Source of the DNA: Alphaproteobacteria bacterium
GTDB lineage: Bacteria > Pseudomonadota > Alphaproteobacteria > UBA8366 > GCA-2717185
Length of the DNA stretch: 64,000 bases
Direction: 5' to 3'
Assembly (NCBI GenBank): GCA_012103325.1
Contig: WLWY01000014.1
Location: 85,218-149,217, forward strand
Notes under the pieces: generated by a model
Told to the model about the DNA's origin: nothing
Database searches by the model: none
What the model saw: the letters and a program-made list of their open reading frames with translations, nothing else
Shown here: in pieces, positions 1 to 9,244 of the stretch
Numbering within the stretch: the stretch's first letter is position 1
Layout: every line of letters starts with the position of its first letter
Translations under genes and position numbers: made by a program

Positions 1-566
1 GCCCCGGCAATGGTGAAGGTTCGGTCGACCGCAAGCCGAAAATTGCCCGCGTTGGAGCGCGCGGCAATTTCCCGCGCCTGCTGCTCCAGATGCGAGCGTA
101 GTTCCGGAATACCCTCACCGTTGATGCTTGAGACGGGGAAAAGCGGCGCGGTCTCCAGTGTCGTTCCTGCCACCAAAGCCTCAATCTCGGCCGTCGCCTC
201 GATCACGCGTTCAGGAGAAACACGATCGATCTTGGTCAAGGCCACGGCCCCGACCGAAACGCCGAGAAGGTCGAGGATCGCCAGATGTTCTTCGGTTTGC
301 GGCATCGGCCCGTCATCCGCCGCCACGATCAACAACGCGAAATCGATACTGCCGACTCCGGCCAGCATGTTGCGGACGAATTTCTCATGCCCCGGCACAT
401 CGACGAAGCCCAGCACCGATTCCTCGAAATGCCGGTAGGCAAAGCCGAGATCGATCGTCAGACCGCGGCGCTTTTCCTCCGGTAACCGGTCGGCATCGAC
501 GCCGGTAAGCGCTCTTACCAACGACGTTTTGCCATGGTCGATATGACCGGCCGTCGCGACGATCAT
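1..566 (-). CDS. selB: Selenocysteine-specific elongation factor SelB (partial, 3' end outside window)
   Basis: This is the N-terminal 188 residues of the GTPase that delivers Sec-tRNA to in-frame UGA codons on the ribosome. The reverse strand reads a GTPase P-loop ([16 protein letters not shown], residues about 7-22), the G3 motif [13 protein letters not shown] and the G4 motif TKID. The GHIDHGKT form and the very short N-terminus before the P-loop are typical of SelB rather than EF-Tu. The ATG at 566 overlaps the selA stop in an ATGA, so the two genes should be translated together. The C-terminal SECIS-binding winged helices lie beyond the window. The match to SelB is strong. Confidence 0.93.
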   Translation of the reverse strand, partial: MIVATAGHIDHGKTSLVRALTGVDADRLPEEKRRGLTIDLGFAYRHFEESVLGFVDVPGHEKFVRNMLAGVGSIDFALLIVAADDGPMPQTEEHLAILDLLGVSVGAVALTKIDRVSPERVIEATAEIEALVAGTTLETAPLFPVSSINGEGIPELRSHLEQQAREIAARSNAGNFRLAVDRTFTIAG

Positions 567-1981
567 CGCAGGTCCAACTGGTTGAGTTGGGACGCAAATG
601 CCGCTTCGTCGGCGAGACACCGAAGGTCGAAAACCAGCGCGCCATCCTGCACTCGGCCGATTACCGGCGATGGCAAATTGCGGAAAGCCTCCGTGATCTG
701 CGTCAAGATTCGGCCTTCACCACGCCCCTGCTGTCGGGGACGGATCGATAGCGCCGCACTGTCCAGCCTATCGACCGGCAGGGAACCGCTGCCAATCTGA
801 CTGCGACAGGTGATTATTTCGACAGTTGCCACCGCTTCCAACTTGGTGGCCACAACCGGGCACATCCGTTCCGCCACGGCGGCTATATCGGCTGTCGGAC
901 GTGACAACAGCCCGATGGTCGGCAAGCGCTCTGCCAGTCGTGCCGGATCGGTGTAAAGCTGCAGCGTGGCCTCCAGCGCCGCGATGGTCACTTTGTCGAG
1001 ACGCATCGCCCGTTTCATCGGATTCTTGCGGACTTTTGCGATCAAGTCCGCCTGCCCGACGATGAGCCCAGCCTGCGGCCCGCCGAGCAGCTTGTCGCCG
1101 CTGAACGTCACGAGATCGGCACCGTCGGCCAGCACCTCTGCCGGCATGGGTTCGTGTGGCAAGCCATAATTGGACAAATCAGCCAGTGCACCACTGCCAA
1201 GATCGTTCACGAACGGTACGCCGTTTTCGTGTGCCAGCACCGCCAGTTCTGCTTCTTCCGGTGCCGTGGTAAAGCCCTCGATCGCATAATTGCTCGCATG
1301 CACCTTCATGATCAGCGCTGTGTTTTCGCCGATATTGTCGGCAAAGTCGGACAGGTGCGTCCGGTTGGTCGTCCCGACTTCGCGCAAGGTACAGCCCGCC
1401 CGCGCCATGATATCGGGAATACGGAACGCGCCGCCAATCTCGATCAGTTCGCCGCGTGAGACAAGGACTTCCCTACCTTGCGCGAGCGTGTTCAGGACCA
1501 GCAAGACAGCAGCGGCGTTATTGTTGACGACCGTCGCAGCCTCGGCGCCTGTAAGCCGCTTCAGCAATGGCTCCAGGTGAGAGTCTCTATCGCCCCGCTT
1601 ACCCGTTTCCAGGTCGTATTCCAGATTGCAGGCACTGGCAGCCTGAACCATAGCCTCGATCGCCGCCGCCGGCAGCGGTGCGCGGCCTAGATTGGTATGC
1701 AGAACCGTCCCGGTAAGGTTAAACACGGGAACCAGAGACGGCTTCGATAGTGCCTCCAAAACCGCAATAACGCGCTGGGCAATTGCCGCATCACCGGTTT
1801 CGGCGGATGCGGCTTTGGGGTCGGCCGCAATTGTCCGACGCAGCGACGAAAATACGGTGCGCACGGCATCGGTAACCGCCGGACGGCCATGCGCTTCCAG
1901 CGCACCGCTTAGATCCGGCGACCGCAGCATCCGGTCCACCGAAGGAATGGTGACCCGGGGATTGGCATCTTCTTGGGGCAT
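563..1981 (-). CDS. selA: L-seryl-tRNA(Sec) selenium transferase SelA
   Basis: This PLP enzyme converts Ser-tRNA(Sec) to Sec-tRNA(Sec) using selenophosphate in the cytoplasm. The 472 residues match the usual family length. The PLP-lysine region reads SGDKLLGGPQAG near residue 295, and the TGTVLHTNLGRAPL and VNNNAAAVLL segments are characteristic. It lies directly upstream of selB with an ATGA overlap. The start at 1981 lacks a clear Shine-Dalgarno, so a slightly different start is possible. No selD, tRNA-Sec gene or selenoprotein was recognised in this window. Confidence 0.95.
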   Translation of the reverse strand: MPQEDANPRVTIPSVDRMLRSPDLSGALEAHGRPAVTDAVRTVFSSLRRTIAADPKAASAETGDAAIAQRVIAVLEALSKPSLVPVFNLTGTVLHTNLGRAPLPAAAIEAMVQAASACNLEYDLETGKRGDRDSHLEPLLKRLTGAEAATVVNNNAAAVLLVLNTLAQGREVLVSRGELIEIGGAFRIPDIMARAGCTLREVGTTNRTHLSDFADNIGENTALIMKVHASNYAIEGFTTAPEEAELAVLAHENGVPFVNDLGSGALADLSNYGLPHEPMPAEVLADGADLVTFSGDKLLGGPQAGLIVGQADLIAKVRKNPMKRAMRLDKVTIAALEATLQLYTDPARLAERLPTIGLLSRPTADIAAVAERMCPVVATKLEAVATVEIITCRSQIGSGSLPVDRLDSAALSIRPRQQGRGEGRILTQITEAFRNLPSPVIGRVQDGALVFDLRCLADEAAFASQLNQLDLR

Positions 1982-2127
1982 TGGCGGGCAAGCTAAGACG
2001 CGGGCGAAACCACGTCAATGTTGGTTAAAATTCTATGAAGATTTTGTATCAAAAAGTAAAAAAAATTAACTAAAATCAAAGATTTATTGTAAACGATAAA
2101 GAATGCTTTCGAAACTAAACTAGGCTA

Positions 2128-2967
2128 ATGTCCGGCCCCATGATGACACATCAGAAAATCAGGCGCAGTCACGCCATCTTGGCGTTGGCGTTCGCGACGG
2201 CACTTGGCGGCTGCGCCGGCGACTTGCCGCAGCGGCACGCCGCGACCGATTTGAAAACCGACCTTTCAGAATCGCTGACCAGAGCCGCGGAAGAGAGTCG
2301 CTCACGAGGCGACTTGAAAGGCGCCGCAACGCTTTATCGTCAAGCGCACGCGGCAAATCCGGAGCTTTCCGCACCCCTGATTTTACTCGGGCAGGTGCTA
2401 TCGGTATCAGGCTCGCCAAATGAAGCTGCCGAGGCGTACCGCAAAGCGCTTATCATGGTACCAGACAACGCGGAAGCTTTGCGCGGCCTCGGGAACGCCC
2501 TGGTCGCGATCGATCAGCCCGAGCTGGCGATCGGCCATTACGAACAAGCATTGCGTGTCGCACCGGAAGATTCGCGAATTTACAACGGCCTTGGCGTTTC
2601 TCAGGATTTGCTCGGTAAACATGACGCAGCGCAGAAACTCTATCGCATCGGACTGACCTACAAGCCCGACGACATCAATTTGCTGACCAATCTTGGTTTG
2701 TCGCTGTCGTTTGCGGAAAAACACGACGAAGGCATCGAAGTATTGCGTGAACTCGTTAAGACGCCGCGAGCGACCGCGCATCATCGGCAGAATCTTGCCC
2801 TTGCGCTAGGCCTCGCGGGACGGAGGGATGAAGCGGCTAAAATCGCCCGCATGGATCTCGATAACCGCGCGGTCCGCGCCAATCTGGCCTATTATGCCAC
2901 ATTGCGGGCACTGGCCGACCCCACGCTGCGTATGAAAGCGGTACACGCTCGTTACAGCAAGCGATAA
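2128..2967 (+). CDS. tadD: TPR lipoprotein, TadD-like Flp pilus assembly protein
   Basis: A 279-residue protein with a lipoprotein signal: a charged start, a hydrophobic stretch and a lipobox ending GGC near residue 28. It should be anchored in the outer membrane. At least four tetratricopeptide repeats follow (for example AAEAYRKALIMVPDNAEALR and LAIGHYEQALRVAPEDSRIY). TadD is the TPR lipoprotein that helps the Tad secretin assemble. The length and lipobox fit, and the Tad operon lies 1.4 kb away on the other strand. It is separated from tadC by a TauD gene and a cupin remnant, so the assignment rests on domain type and proximity. The 146-bp upstream gap is AT-rich. Confidence 0.78.
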   Translation: MSGPMMTHQKIRRSHAILALAFATALGGCAGDLPQRHAATDLKTDLSESLTRAAEESRSRGDLKGAATLYRQAHAANPELSAPLILLGQVLSVSGSPNEAAEAYRKALIMVPDNAEALRGLGNALVAIDQPELAIGHYEQALRVAPEDSRIYNGLGVSQDLLGKHDAAQKLYRIGLTYKPDDINLLTNLGLSLSFAEKHDEGIEVLRELVKTPRATAHHRQNLALALGLAGRRDEAAKIARMDLDNRAVRANLAYYATLRALADPTLRMKAVHARYSKR

Positions 2968-2973
2968 AGCTTC

Positions 2974-3930
2974 CTATTCCGCCGCGGCAGGTGATGCGCC
3001 CCAGGCGGAAATCACCGGATCCCCCTTGATCAACGTGCGGTGCAGCACGCGCGCCTGTGTGTGATCGACAGGCGCACGGGCGTGCATGGTGCAGCGGTTG
3101 TCCCACATCAGCAGGTCGCCGGCCTGCCAATCACTATGCGTCCACACTAGATCGTCCTGCGTCGCGGCTTCCCAGAGCTTCGCCAACAGCGCTTCGCTAT
3201 CCGTGTCGTCCAATTCGACGATATAGCTCGACGGCCATTCATAATGGCGGCCGAGGTACAGCGCACGCTTGCCGGTGACCGGATGAATGCGAACAAGCGG
3301 GTGGCTGGGTCCCGTGATGTCATGCCGTGACTTCGGTGGCTTTTTGGTCGGCCGGAGCTTGGCGGAGGTATTGCGGTGGTCATCGTGGACGCAATGTTTG
3401 CCTTCGATTGTGGTCTTCAGCTCGTCCGACAGATTTTCGTAGGCCAGATACTGATTGTTGAAGGACGTCTCGCCGCCGCCATTTACCGGAACGACATGCG
3501 CATGCAACAGGCTACCCGTCGGAGGGACCTCCACATACGAATTGTCGGAGTGCCATTTCAGGCTAAGGCTGCGGTCGGCCTCCGAGAGGACACCGGCCTT
3601 GCCTTGCGAATCGACGTTGGAGATGATCGTAATTCCGGGCCGCGTCGCAACACGGTCGTTCTCACCTGGCTTGACACCGGCTTGCAGAAAAAAATCCCGC
3701 GACTTGGCAGCCTGCTGACCGCCGAACAGCTCGGCTGTTCCAAGCAATTGGTCGTCATCCAACTTCAACCCGCGGAACAGCAATACTAAATGATCCGCCC
3801 AAATTCGCACGATCTCGTCACGTACGTCATTCGGCACCGGCTGCGTAAAATCGATACCGCGTACCTCAGCTCCCAGAGCCTTGCCGGAAGGGATAACCTC
3901 AATTGCGGACAGCGTGTTGACTTCGGTCAT
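2974..3930 (-). CDS. TauD/TfdA-family Fe(II)/2-oxoglutarate dioxygenase
   Basis: A 318-residue member of the taurine/2,4-D dioxygenase family, which uses Fe(II) and 2-oxoglutarate to hydroxylate small organic acids. The facial-triad HxD appears in WHSDNSY near residue 125. The distal histidine is in CTMHARAPVD and the 2-oxoglutarate-binding arginine in RVLHRT near the C-terminus. AAGGAG lies about 10 bases before the ATG. It sits between the two parts of the Tad region on the minus strand and seems unrelated to pili. The substrate cannot be told from sequence; taurine itself is not assured. Confidence 0.88.
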   Translation of the reverse strand: MTEVNTLSAIEVIPSGKALGAEVRGIDFTQPVPNDVRDEIVRIWADHLVLLFRGLKLDDDQLLGTAELFGGQQAAKSRDFFLQAGVKPGENDRVATRPGITIISNVDSQGKAGVLSEADRSLSLKWHSDNSYVEVPPTGSLLHAHVVPVNGGGETSFNNQYLAYENLSDELKTTIEGKHCVHDDHRNTSAKLRPTKKPPKSRHDITGPSHPLVRIHPVTGKRALYLGRHYEWPSSYIVELDDTDSEALLAKLWEAATQDDLVWTHSDWQAGDLLMWDNRCTMHARAPVDHTQARVLHRTLIKGDPVISAWGASPAAAE

Positions 3931-4082
3931 GCGATATACACTCCTTCCAATCAGCCGACACGGCTCGGGGTTGGCACGGGCGGCGAAATGTCCGGATCAT
4001 TCTAGCAATATCGATGCGTTTCGCTCAAATCGCGACCTTGACCGAATGCGCATAGCAGAAACTAAATGGAAAGCATCCCACA

Positions 4083-4328
4083 ATGCCATTCGACACCAGA
4101 ATATTGAGTCCCACCGTTGACGTCGTCGCACCGGACGGCGAGTCTGAGTGCGTCGTCGTTGCAGAGGGTACCGCGCTGACGATACCGACCGGCGCAAAAT
4201 TTCAGTTCCGTAATACTGGAACCGCGCCGCTTTGTTTTGTGATCGCTACAATGCCGCCCTGGCCCGGCGAAACGGAAGCCGTTCGAGTTACAGACTATTG
4301 GCCTGTGGATAGCGAAGCGTCTTGTTAG
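4083..4328 (+). CDS. Short cupin-like protein, apparently internally deleted
   Basis: An 81-residue ORF. Residues 1-20 look like the start of a small cupin (ILSPTVDVVAPDG). From about residue 27 it reads the family's end (GTALTIPTGAKFQFRNTG, then TMPPWPGETEAV). Full-length relatives, from memory, are about 115-125 residues and carry a central segment with the metal-site HxxxEEIWYVL motif; that segment is missing here. The reading frame is kept, so this is either an in-frame deletion or a truncated family form. GGAAAG lies about 9 bases before the ATG. Without the metal histidines it is unlikely to be a working enzyme. Confidence 0.55.
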   Translation: MPFDTRILSPTVDVVAPDGESECVVVAEGTALTIPTGAKFQFRNTGTAPLCFVIATMPPWPGETEAVRVTDYWPVDSEASC

Positions 4329-4338
4329 CGATACTTTG

Positions 4339-4386
4339 AGACGAACCCATGAAATGGGTTCGTCTAACCTGACTCGCTCTAGAGGG
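4339..4386. repeat. Partial copy of dispersed palindromic repeat (hairpin plus CTCTAGAG end)
   Basis: A perfect 12-bp inverted repeat (4339-4350 and 4354-4365, GAA loop) containing GAACCCAT/ATGGGTTC is followed by a tail ending CGCTCTAGAG. The same hairpin core and tail form the 3' half of the longer element at 24171-24292. Only the 3' half is present here. The element's terminal CTCTAG provides the TAG stop codon of tadC on the minus strand. The hairpin may also act as a terminator for tadC or for the plus-strand cupin remnant. Confidence 0.75.
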
Positions 4387-5356
4387 CCCCGAGGCCGTCC
4401 ACAATGCTGAGAGCACCGGGACCGATCAGCACGATAAACAGAACCGGCAGAATAAAGATTACCATCGGTATCATAAGTGTCGCCGGAAGGCGCGCCGCCT
4501 TTGCCTCCGCCGCCATCAACCGTTCGTCCCGTAACTCGCGAGCCAGAATGCGGAGCGACTGCGCGAGCGGTGTACCGTATTTCTCCGTCTGCATCAGGGT
4601 ACTAACCAGCGCATCAATGTGTTTGAGACCGGTCCGTTCGCAAAAATTTTCAAAAGCCATACGACGATCCGGCAGAAACCCGAGCTCAATGCCTGTCAGC
4701 TCCACCTCCTCCGCCATTTCCGCAGAAGACGGCCGAATTTCATAAGAAACGCGAGTTAACGTTGCATCGAGACTCGACCCCGCCTCCGTGCAAATCACCA
4801 TGAGATCGAGCATATCGGGAAGCGCCTTAACAAGCTTTTCGCGGCGTTTATCCGTCACGTTCTTCACAAAAACCTCAGGTAGATAAAAACCGACGAGTAC
4901 AGCACCGATTGCCGCGACGAGTTTCATCTGTGGGTTCAAAGACATCAGATCCAGCGAATAGAACCCAATAACCGCAGCGGCACCACAGCCCAATGGCAAG
5001 CACAGCTTGGCGAAAAGATAAACGGCGACGGCGTCGTTCGAGCGATACCCGGCGCGGACAAGCTTCTTCGCCGCGAGTGCGGCTGTCTGCCCGCGCATCA
5101 GTTTCAATTTCTCAACCGTACGTTTGGCGAGGCCGACGCTGCGCGATATCTGCGGAGCCCTTCGTTTCGAGGTCGTCAGGTCCTGTTTCAGGGCTTCGCG
5201 GCGCTCGGAAAGGGCACCAATTCGTCGCTGAACGGGTGTGCGTTCGAGCATAGCCCGCCACATGGCGAGTACCGCAAAAAAGGCCGCGGCGGCGGCAACA
5301 AGCGCAATATGCATCCCGTCTACGGGACCTTCGGACAGGAGCTCTTCAATGTTCAT
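4379..5356 (-). CDS. tadC: Tad pilus inner-membrane platform protein TadC
   Basis: A 325-residue type II secretion system F-domain protein that with TadB forms the inner-membrane platform of the Flp pilus machine. Hydrophobic helices occur near residues 15-35, around 105-165 and at the C-terminus. The central cytoplasmic F domain reads LPDMLDLMVICTEAG. The chosen ATG overlaps the tadB stop as ATGA; the longer upstream extension lies inside tadB and is unlikely. It is the last gene of the operon and its TAG stop falls inside a dispersed repeat. Confidence 0.92.
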   Translation of the reverse strand: MNIEELLSEGPVDGMHIALVAAAAAFFAVLAMWRAMLERTPVQRRIGALSERREALKQDLTTSKRRAPQISRSVGLAKRTVEKLKLMRGQTAALAAKKLVRAGYRSNDAVAVYLFAKLCLPLGCGAAAVIGFYSLDLMSLNPQMKLVAAIGAVLVGFYLPEVFVKNVTDKRREKLVKALPDMLDLMVICTEAGSSLDATLTRVSYEIRPSSAEMAEEVELTGIELGFLPDRRMAFENFCERTGLKHIDALVSTLMQTEKYGTPLAQSLRILARELRDERLMAAEAKAARLPATLMIPMVIFILPVLFIVLIGPGALSIVDGLGAL

Positions 5357-6354
5357 ATCTCGAACCTCACCATCCGGAACATGACGAAGCCGCCGCAACA
5401 CATCATGAACAGACCGCCGACGACCAACGCGATTCCTCGTGGATCGGCAAACAATTTCATGATGTAACCATTGTTTACCAGGTACAGCAGCGTGAACATG
5501 ACGAATGGCAAGCAGCCCAAGATGTACGCACTGGCACGCGCTTCCGACGAGAGTGCCTTGATCTTCAGTTTCATTTGCCGGCGCCGGCGCAAAATATCCG
5601 ACAGGTTCGATAAAGTTTCAGCAAGGTTGCCGCCGGTTTCCCGTTGAATCGCAAGGCTGATGCCAAAAAACTTAATCTCCGGCGTATCTATCTTGGGGGA
5701 TACTTCTTGAACCGCCATTTCAACAGGATCGCCAAGACTCAATCTTTCCGAAACATCGGCGAAGATATCTCTGACGGGTCCGGTAAGTTCCCGCCCAACG
5801 GCAATGATCGATTCCGAAACAGGCAAACCCGCTCGAAGGCCTCGGACAATTACGTCGATTCCCTCCGGAAATTCCTGTGTAAACTTCGCCTGTCGACGGC
5901 TGATCAGCACGCCAACAAGCACGTGTGGAATCGCAACACCGGACGCGATTCCAAGAAAAACAGCAATCGGCGCCGGCAGCCCAACGAGGCTGTAGGCCGA
6001 TATGCCTTCCGCCACGGCGATTGCAATCATAACCATGACGTAGTGGCCAAGACCGATCTTCCATCCGGTCCGTTCCAACCGAAAACGCAAATTCTTTGGC
6101 CGTGGGATAATCCGAGTTACAAACCGATCCATCGACGTTGCCGAATCTGCCCGGCGCACGTTTGCCACGCCTTCGGCAACAACCCTGACAGAAGCCCGCT
6201 GAGCGACACGGGCGAACCGTTGTTCACGGCGTCTCCGCGATCGATTTGTCGCCGAGGCAACGACGAACAAAAAGAGACAAACAGAGGCAATGGCCGACCC
6301 GACCAAAGCCATCGCCCGCCAATCACCGCCAAAACTATCCAGGAATTCAATCAT
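5353..6354 (-). CDS. tadB: Tad pilus inner-membrane platform protein TadB
   Basis: A 333-residue T2SS F-domain protein, partner of TadC. An N-terminal membrane helix (about residues 16-35) is followed by a basic segment, paired helices near 105-150, the F domain (FPEGIDVIVRGLRAGLPV, then REL TGPVRDIF) and C-terminal helices. Arg-rich RRRRQMKLKIKALSSEARAS is the conserved block before the last helices. Both ends overlap neighbours by ATGA (tadA stop, tadC start), indicating translational coupling. Confidence 0.93.
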   Translation of the reverse strand: MIEFLDSFGGDWRAMALVGSAIASVCLFLFVVASATNRSRRRREQRFARVAQRASVRVVAEGVANVRRADSATSMDRFVTRIIPRPKNLRFRLERTGWKIGLGHYVMVMIAIAVAEGISAYSLVGLPAPIAVFLGIASGVAIPHVLVGVLISRRQAKFTQEFPEGIDVIVRGLRAGLPVSESIIAVGRELTGPVRDIFADVSERLSLGDPVEMAVQEVSPKIDTPEIKFFGISLAIQRETGGNLAETLSNLSDILRRRRQMKLKIKALSSEARASAYILGCLPFVMFTLLYLVNNGYIMKLFADPRGIALVVGGLFMMCCGGFVMFRMVRFEI

Positions 6355-8039
6355 ATTGCCTCAATCAACGGCCGATCGAGACCGAAGTAAGCCGCTTTCT
6401 CCGTAAACTGAGGACGCAGACCGGAGGGCTTAAAGGTGCCCAAAAGCATCCCGTCCCGATCCTCACCCTCATATTCGTATGTGAACAGATCCTGCGACGT
6501 GATCGTGTCCCCTTCGATACCGACGACTTCCGTAACGTGGGTAATCCGTCGTATCCCGTCACGCATACGGCTGACCTGCACGATCAAATCCAAAGCGGAA
6601 GCGATCTGAGTCCGCACGGCGCCGATCGGCATGTTCATGCCGGCCATGCCGAACATGTTTTCCAGCCTGGTCAGCGATTCACGGGGATTGTTTGCGTGGA
6701 TCGTCGACATAGAGCCTTCATGGCCGGTATTCATCGCCTGCAGCATATCGACAGCCTCGGATCCCCGGCACTCGCCAAGAATGATCCGGTCAGGCCGCAT
6801 TCGCAGCGCGTTCTTTACGAGATCCCGGATGGTTACCTCACCGTCACCTTCGAGATTCGCCGGCCGCGTCTCAAGCCGGACAACATGCGGCTGCTGCAGC
6901 TGCAGCTCTGCGGCGTCCTCGATGGTCACGACCCGTTCACCTTGGTCGATCATGCGGCTGAACGCATTCAGCAGCGTCGTCTTCCCCGAGCCGGTACCGC
7001 CGGATATGAGTATGTTCAGCTGGCATCGTGCGGCGATTTTGAACACAGTCGCCATGGCCTCGGAAATATTCTTCTGCTGCGCCATGATATCCAGGGTGAT
7101 CTTCTTCTTGGCGAATTTACGAATGGATATCGAGGCGCCGTCGATTGCCAGGGGTGGGATGATGATATTGACGCGGCTGCCGTCTTCGAGACGTGCGTCG
7201 ACCATGGGGCTGGTCTCGTCGACGCGCCGGCCAATCCGCGTTACGATCCGCGAGGCGATCGACATCAAATGTGCATTGTCGCGGAATGCGATATCCGTCA
7301 AGGTCAGCTTGCCGCCACGCTCGATATAAACTTGGTTCGGACCATTCACCATGATGTCGGTGACCTTTTCGTCCGAAAGAATTTGCTCCAGGGGGCCCAG
7401 GCCAAGCATGTCGTTGACCAGCGTCGTCACGAGGTCGCGCTGCTCTATCTGATTGAGCTGTATACTTTCTTCTTGCAAAAGCTCGACCACGACTTCGGCA
7501 ATCTGCCGCGCTAACTCCTTACGAGTCAATTGGGCCGCCGCCGCGGGATCGATCCGCTCCATGAGGATCGGTCGCACGCGAAGTGCGGCCTCTTCGACGC
7601 TCGCCTTGCTTTTCGCTCGGCTCGCGGAAACCTCGGCGTCGGTCCGCTCCGGGGACGGCACTGGACCAGATGGCTTCGGACTATACGCCGTCTCTTTTAC
7701 AGGTTCCGTCTTTCCCGACTGCGTGGACGGTCCACGGGATACAGCGCCTGGCGCCGCGCCCGGTTTGACCCGGCTCGGCGGTTCCACGAACAGTTCGTTC
7801 ACGATCTCCGTAACAAGGTCGCGTTGCTGCAATAGATTGAGGCTATTGCCCGCCGCAGCAACTTCCCGCTCGGTAATTTCCTTGACCTGGCGGGCCAGGG
7901 CTCCACGGCTGAGACCTTTCAGCTGCTGTGGGTCCAATTCCTCCCGCGCCTTTGCCACCACCCGAACTGCGATCGGCGATAGGCCGCTAGCAGCCACGCC
8001 ATCAACATCAGGGAAGCTCACGACGGAGCTCTCAGTCAT
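6351..8039 (-). CDS. tadA: Tad pilus secretion ATPase TadA/CpaF, with duplicated N-terminal domain
   Basis: A 562-residue VirB11-like ATPase that powers Flp pilus assembly and retraction on the cytoplasmic face. The Walker A (ISGGTGSGKTTLLNAF) lies near residue 360, followed by the Asp/Glu box (RVVTIEDAAELQLQ), Walker B region (RPDRIILGECRG) and His box (NTGHEGSMSTIHAN). CpaF proteins are usually about 430-490 residues. The extra length comes from a second copy of the N-terminal helical domain: residues about 23-84 resemble 151-212, both ending in QRDLVTxxVN, joined by a Pro/Ser-rich linker. The start was chosen at the ATG overlapping the tadZ stop. Confidence 0.95.
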   Translation of the reverse strand: MTESSVVSFPDVDGVAASGLSPIAVRVVAKAREELDPQQLKGLSRGALARQVKEITEREVAAAGNSLNLLQQRDLVTEIVNELFVEPPSRVKPGAAPGAVSRGPSTQSGKTEPVKETAYSPKPSGPVPSPERTDAEVSASRAKSKASVEEAALRVRPILMERIDPAAAAQLTRKELARQIAEVVVELLQEESIQLNQIEQRDLVTTLVNDMLGLGPLEQILSDEKVTDIMVNGPNQVYIERGGKLTLTDIAFRDNAHLMSIASRIVTRIGRRVDETSPMVDARLEDGSRVNIIIPPLAIDGASISIRKFAKKKITLDIMAQQKNISEAMATVFKIAARCQLNILISGGTGSGKTTLLNAFSRMIDQGERVVTIEDAAELQLQQPHVVRLETRPANLEGDGEVTIRDLVKNALRMRPDRIILGECRGSEAVDMLQAMNTGHEGSMSTIHANNPRESLTRLENMFGMAGMNMPIGAVRTQIASALDLIVQVSRMRDGIRRITHVTEVVGIEGDTITSQDLFTYEYEGEDRDGMLLGTFKPSGLRPQFTEKAAYFGLDRPLIEAI

Positions 8040-9244
8040 TTCTTGAACCATCTGCGTTTGACCGGTTCCACATCCCTGACGATGCCGGAGGCCATACGCC
8101 GAAACGACTTTAGCAAAGGCTTGCGGCCGCCACCGGTGGCGGGAACAGCCTTGCCGTTATTCGCCGCGTCGGCCGTTGTACGAGCATCAAACGGCACAAC
8201 GTGCGCAATCTTGGCTTCGATGCCGCGTTCGAAATCGGGCCGGTCGATCGTGGTTCGGCGATCCTGACCTTCGACGACAACAAATTCGAGCGTGGCGTCA
8301 GGCGATGCTTCGCGCACCAGATTTTTCAACCGCACCGTATCCCGCATACCGGGAAGTGAAAGATCACTGACCAACAGAATGTTCGCCATGCGCGACAACA
8401 ACGAACGCTGACACGTCACCATAGACCGCGGCAGATCAATCACGAGATGATTGAAATCGGGTTGAATCGATGTAAACAACATATCGATTCCGTCTGGGCT
8501 GACGAACAGAGAATCTTCGAGCGGCTCCTCGCCGCCCAGCACATAGAGATTTTCGCTTTCATTGACCATCGCGCTGGACACGAACATCGAATCAATCCGG
8601 TCCGGCGACTCGAGCGCCTCCCGCAACCCTCTACCCGGCAACAGATCGAGCGCCAATGCGCAGGTCCCGAACTGCAGATCAAGGTCGAGAAGCGCTGTGC
8701 GCTGATCATATTCGTGCGCCAGAAGCCAGGCCAAACTTACCGAGACCGTCGTCGCGCCGACGCCACCGCGCGCACCAATCACCGCGGAGGAAACCGACGA
8801 GAGCTCGGTAACCTCGGCAACCTCACCGCGCCGGCGCGCAGTCAGCGCGCGCGCAAGTTCCGCTTCAGCAATCGGCGAAACGAGATAGTCGACCGCCCCT
8901 GCTTCGGTCAGAGCGCGGTAAAGGGTTACATCGTTAACAGGGCCCGTCGCCACGATGTGTTTTGCACCATGCTCCGCGAGGTGCTGGATGTCGGCAACAG
9001 GATCGGGGGAGTCCGTAATATCGACCAACAGTACGGCACAGTCGGGGGCTCCGGCGGCAACGGCCGTCGACAATCCCCCCGGGACTACGGATGTATTCGG
9101 TGCGACGCCGCTTTCGGCCAACATTGCAAGCGCTGCCTGGGTCGACTCGTCCTGGGTAAAGGCAACGATATTGCCGGCGACCGTCAACTCACGGCCGGAC
9201 TCATATCCCACAACAGCCCGATCGACGCTCGCAACCGCGTTCAT
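8036..9244 (-). CDS. cpaE: Tad pilus localisation ATPase TadZ/CpaE
   Basis: A 402-residue protein with an N-terminal receiver-like domain (about 20-130, lacking a clear phospho-acceptor motif) and a C-terminal ParA/MinD-type ATPase domain. The deviant P-loop reads GARGGVGATTVSVSLAWLLA near residue 158, followed by LLDLDLQFG and IDLPRS. TadZ/CpaE places the Tad machine at the pole. It overlaps cpaD upstream and tadA downstream by ATGA junctions. The family assignment is firm; polar placement is inferred from relatives. Confidence 0.92.
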   Translation of the reverse strand: MNAVASVDRAVVGYESGRELTVAGNIVAFTQDESTQAALAMLAESGVAPNTSVVPGGLSTAVAAGAPDCAVLLVDITDSPDPVADIQHLAEHGAKHIVATGPVNDVTLYRALTEAGAVDYLVSPIAEAELARALTARRRGEVAEVTELSSVSSAVIGARGGVGATTVSVSLAWLLAHEYDQRTALLDLDLQFGTCALALDLLPGRGLREALESPDRIDSMFVSSAMVNESENLYVLGGEEPLEDSLFVSPDGIDMLFTSIQPDFNHLVIDLPRSMVTCQRSLLSRMANILLVSDLSLPGMRDTVRLKNLVREASPDATLEFVVVEGQDRRTTIDRPDFERGIEAKIAHVVPFDARTTADAANNGKAVPATGGGRKPLLKSFRRMASGIVRDVEPVKRRWFKK

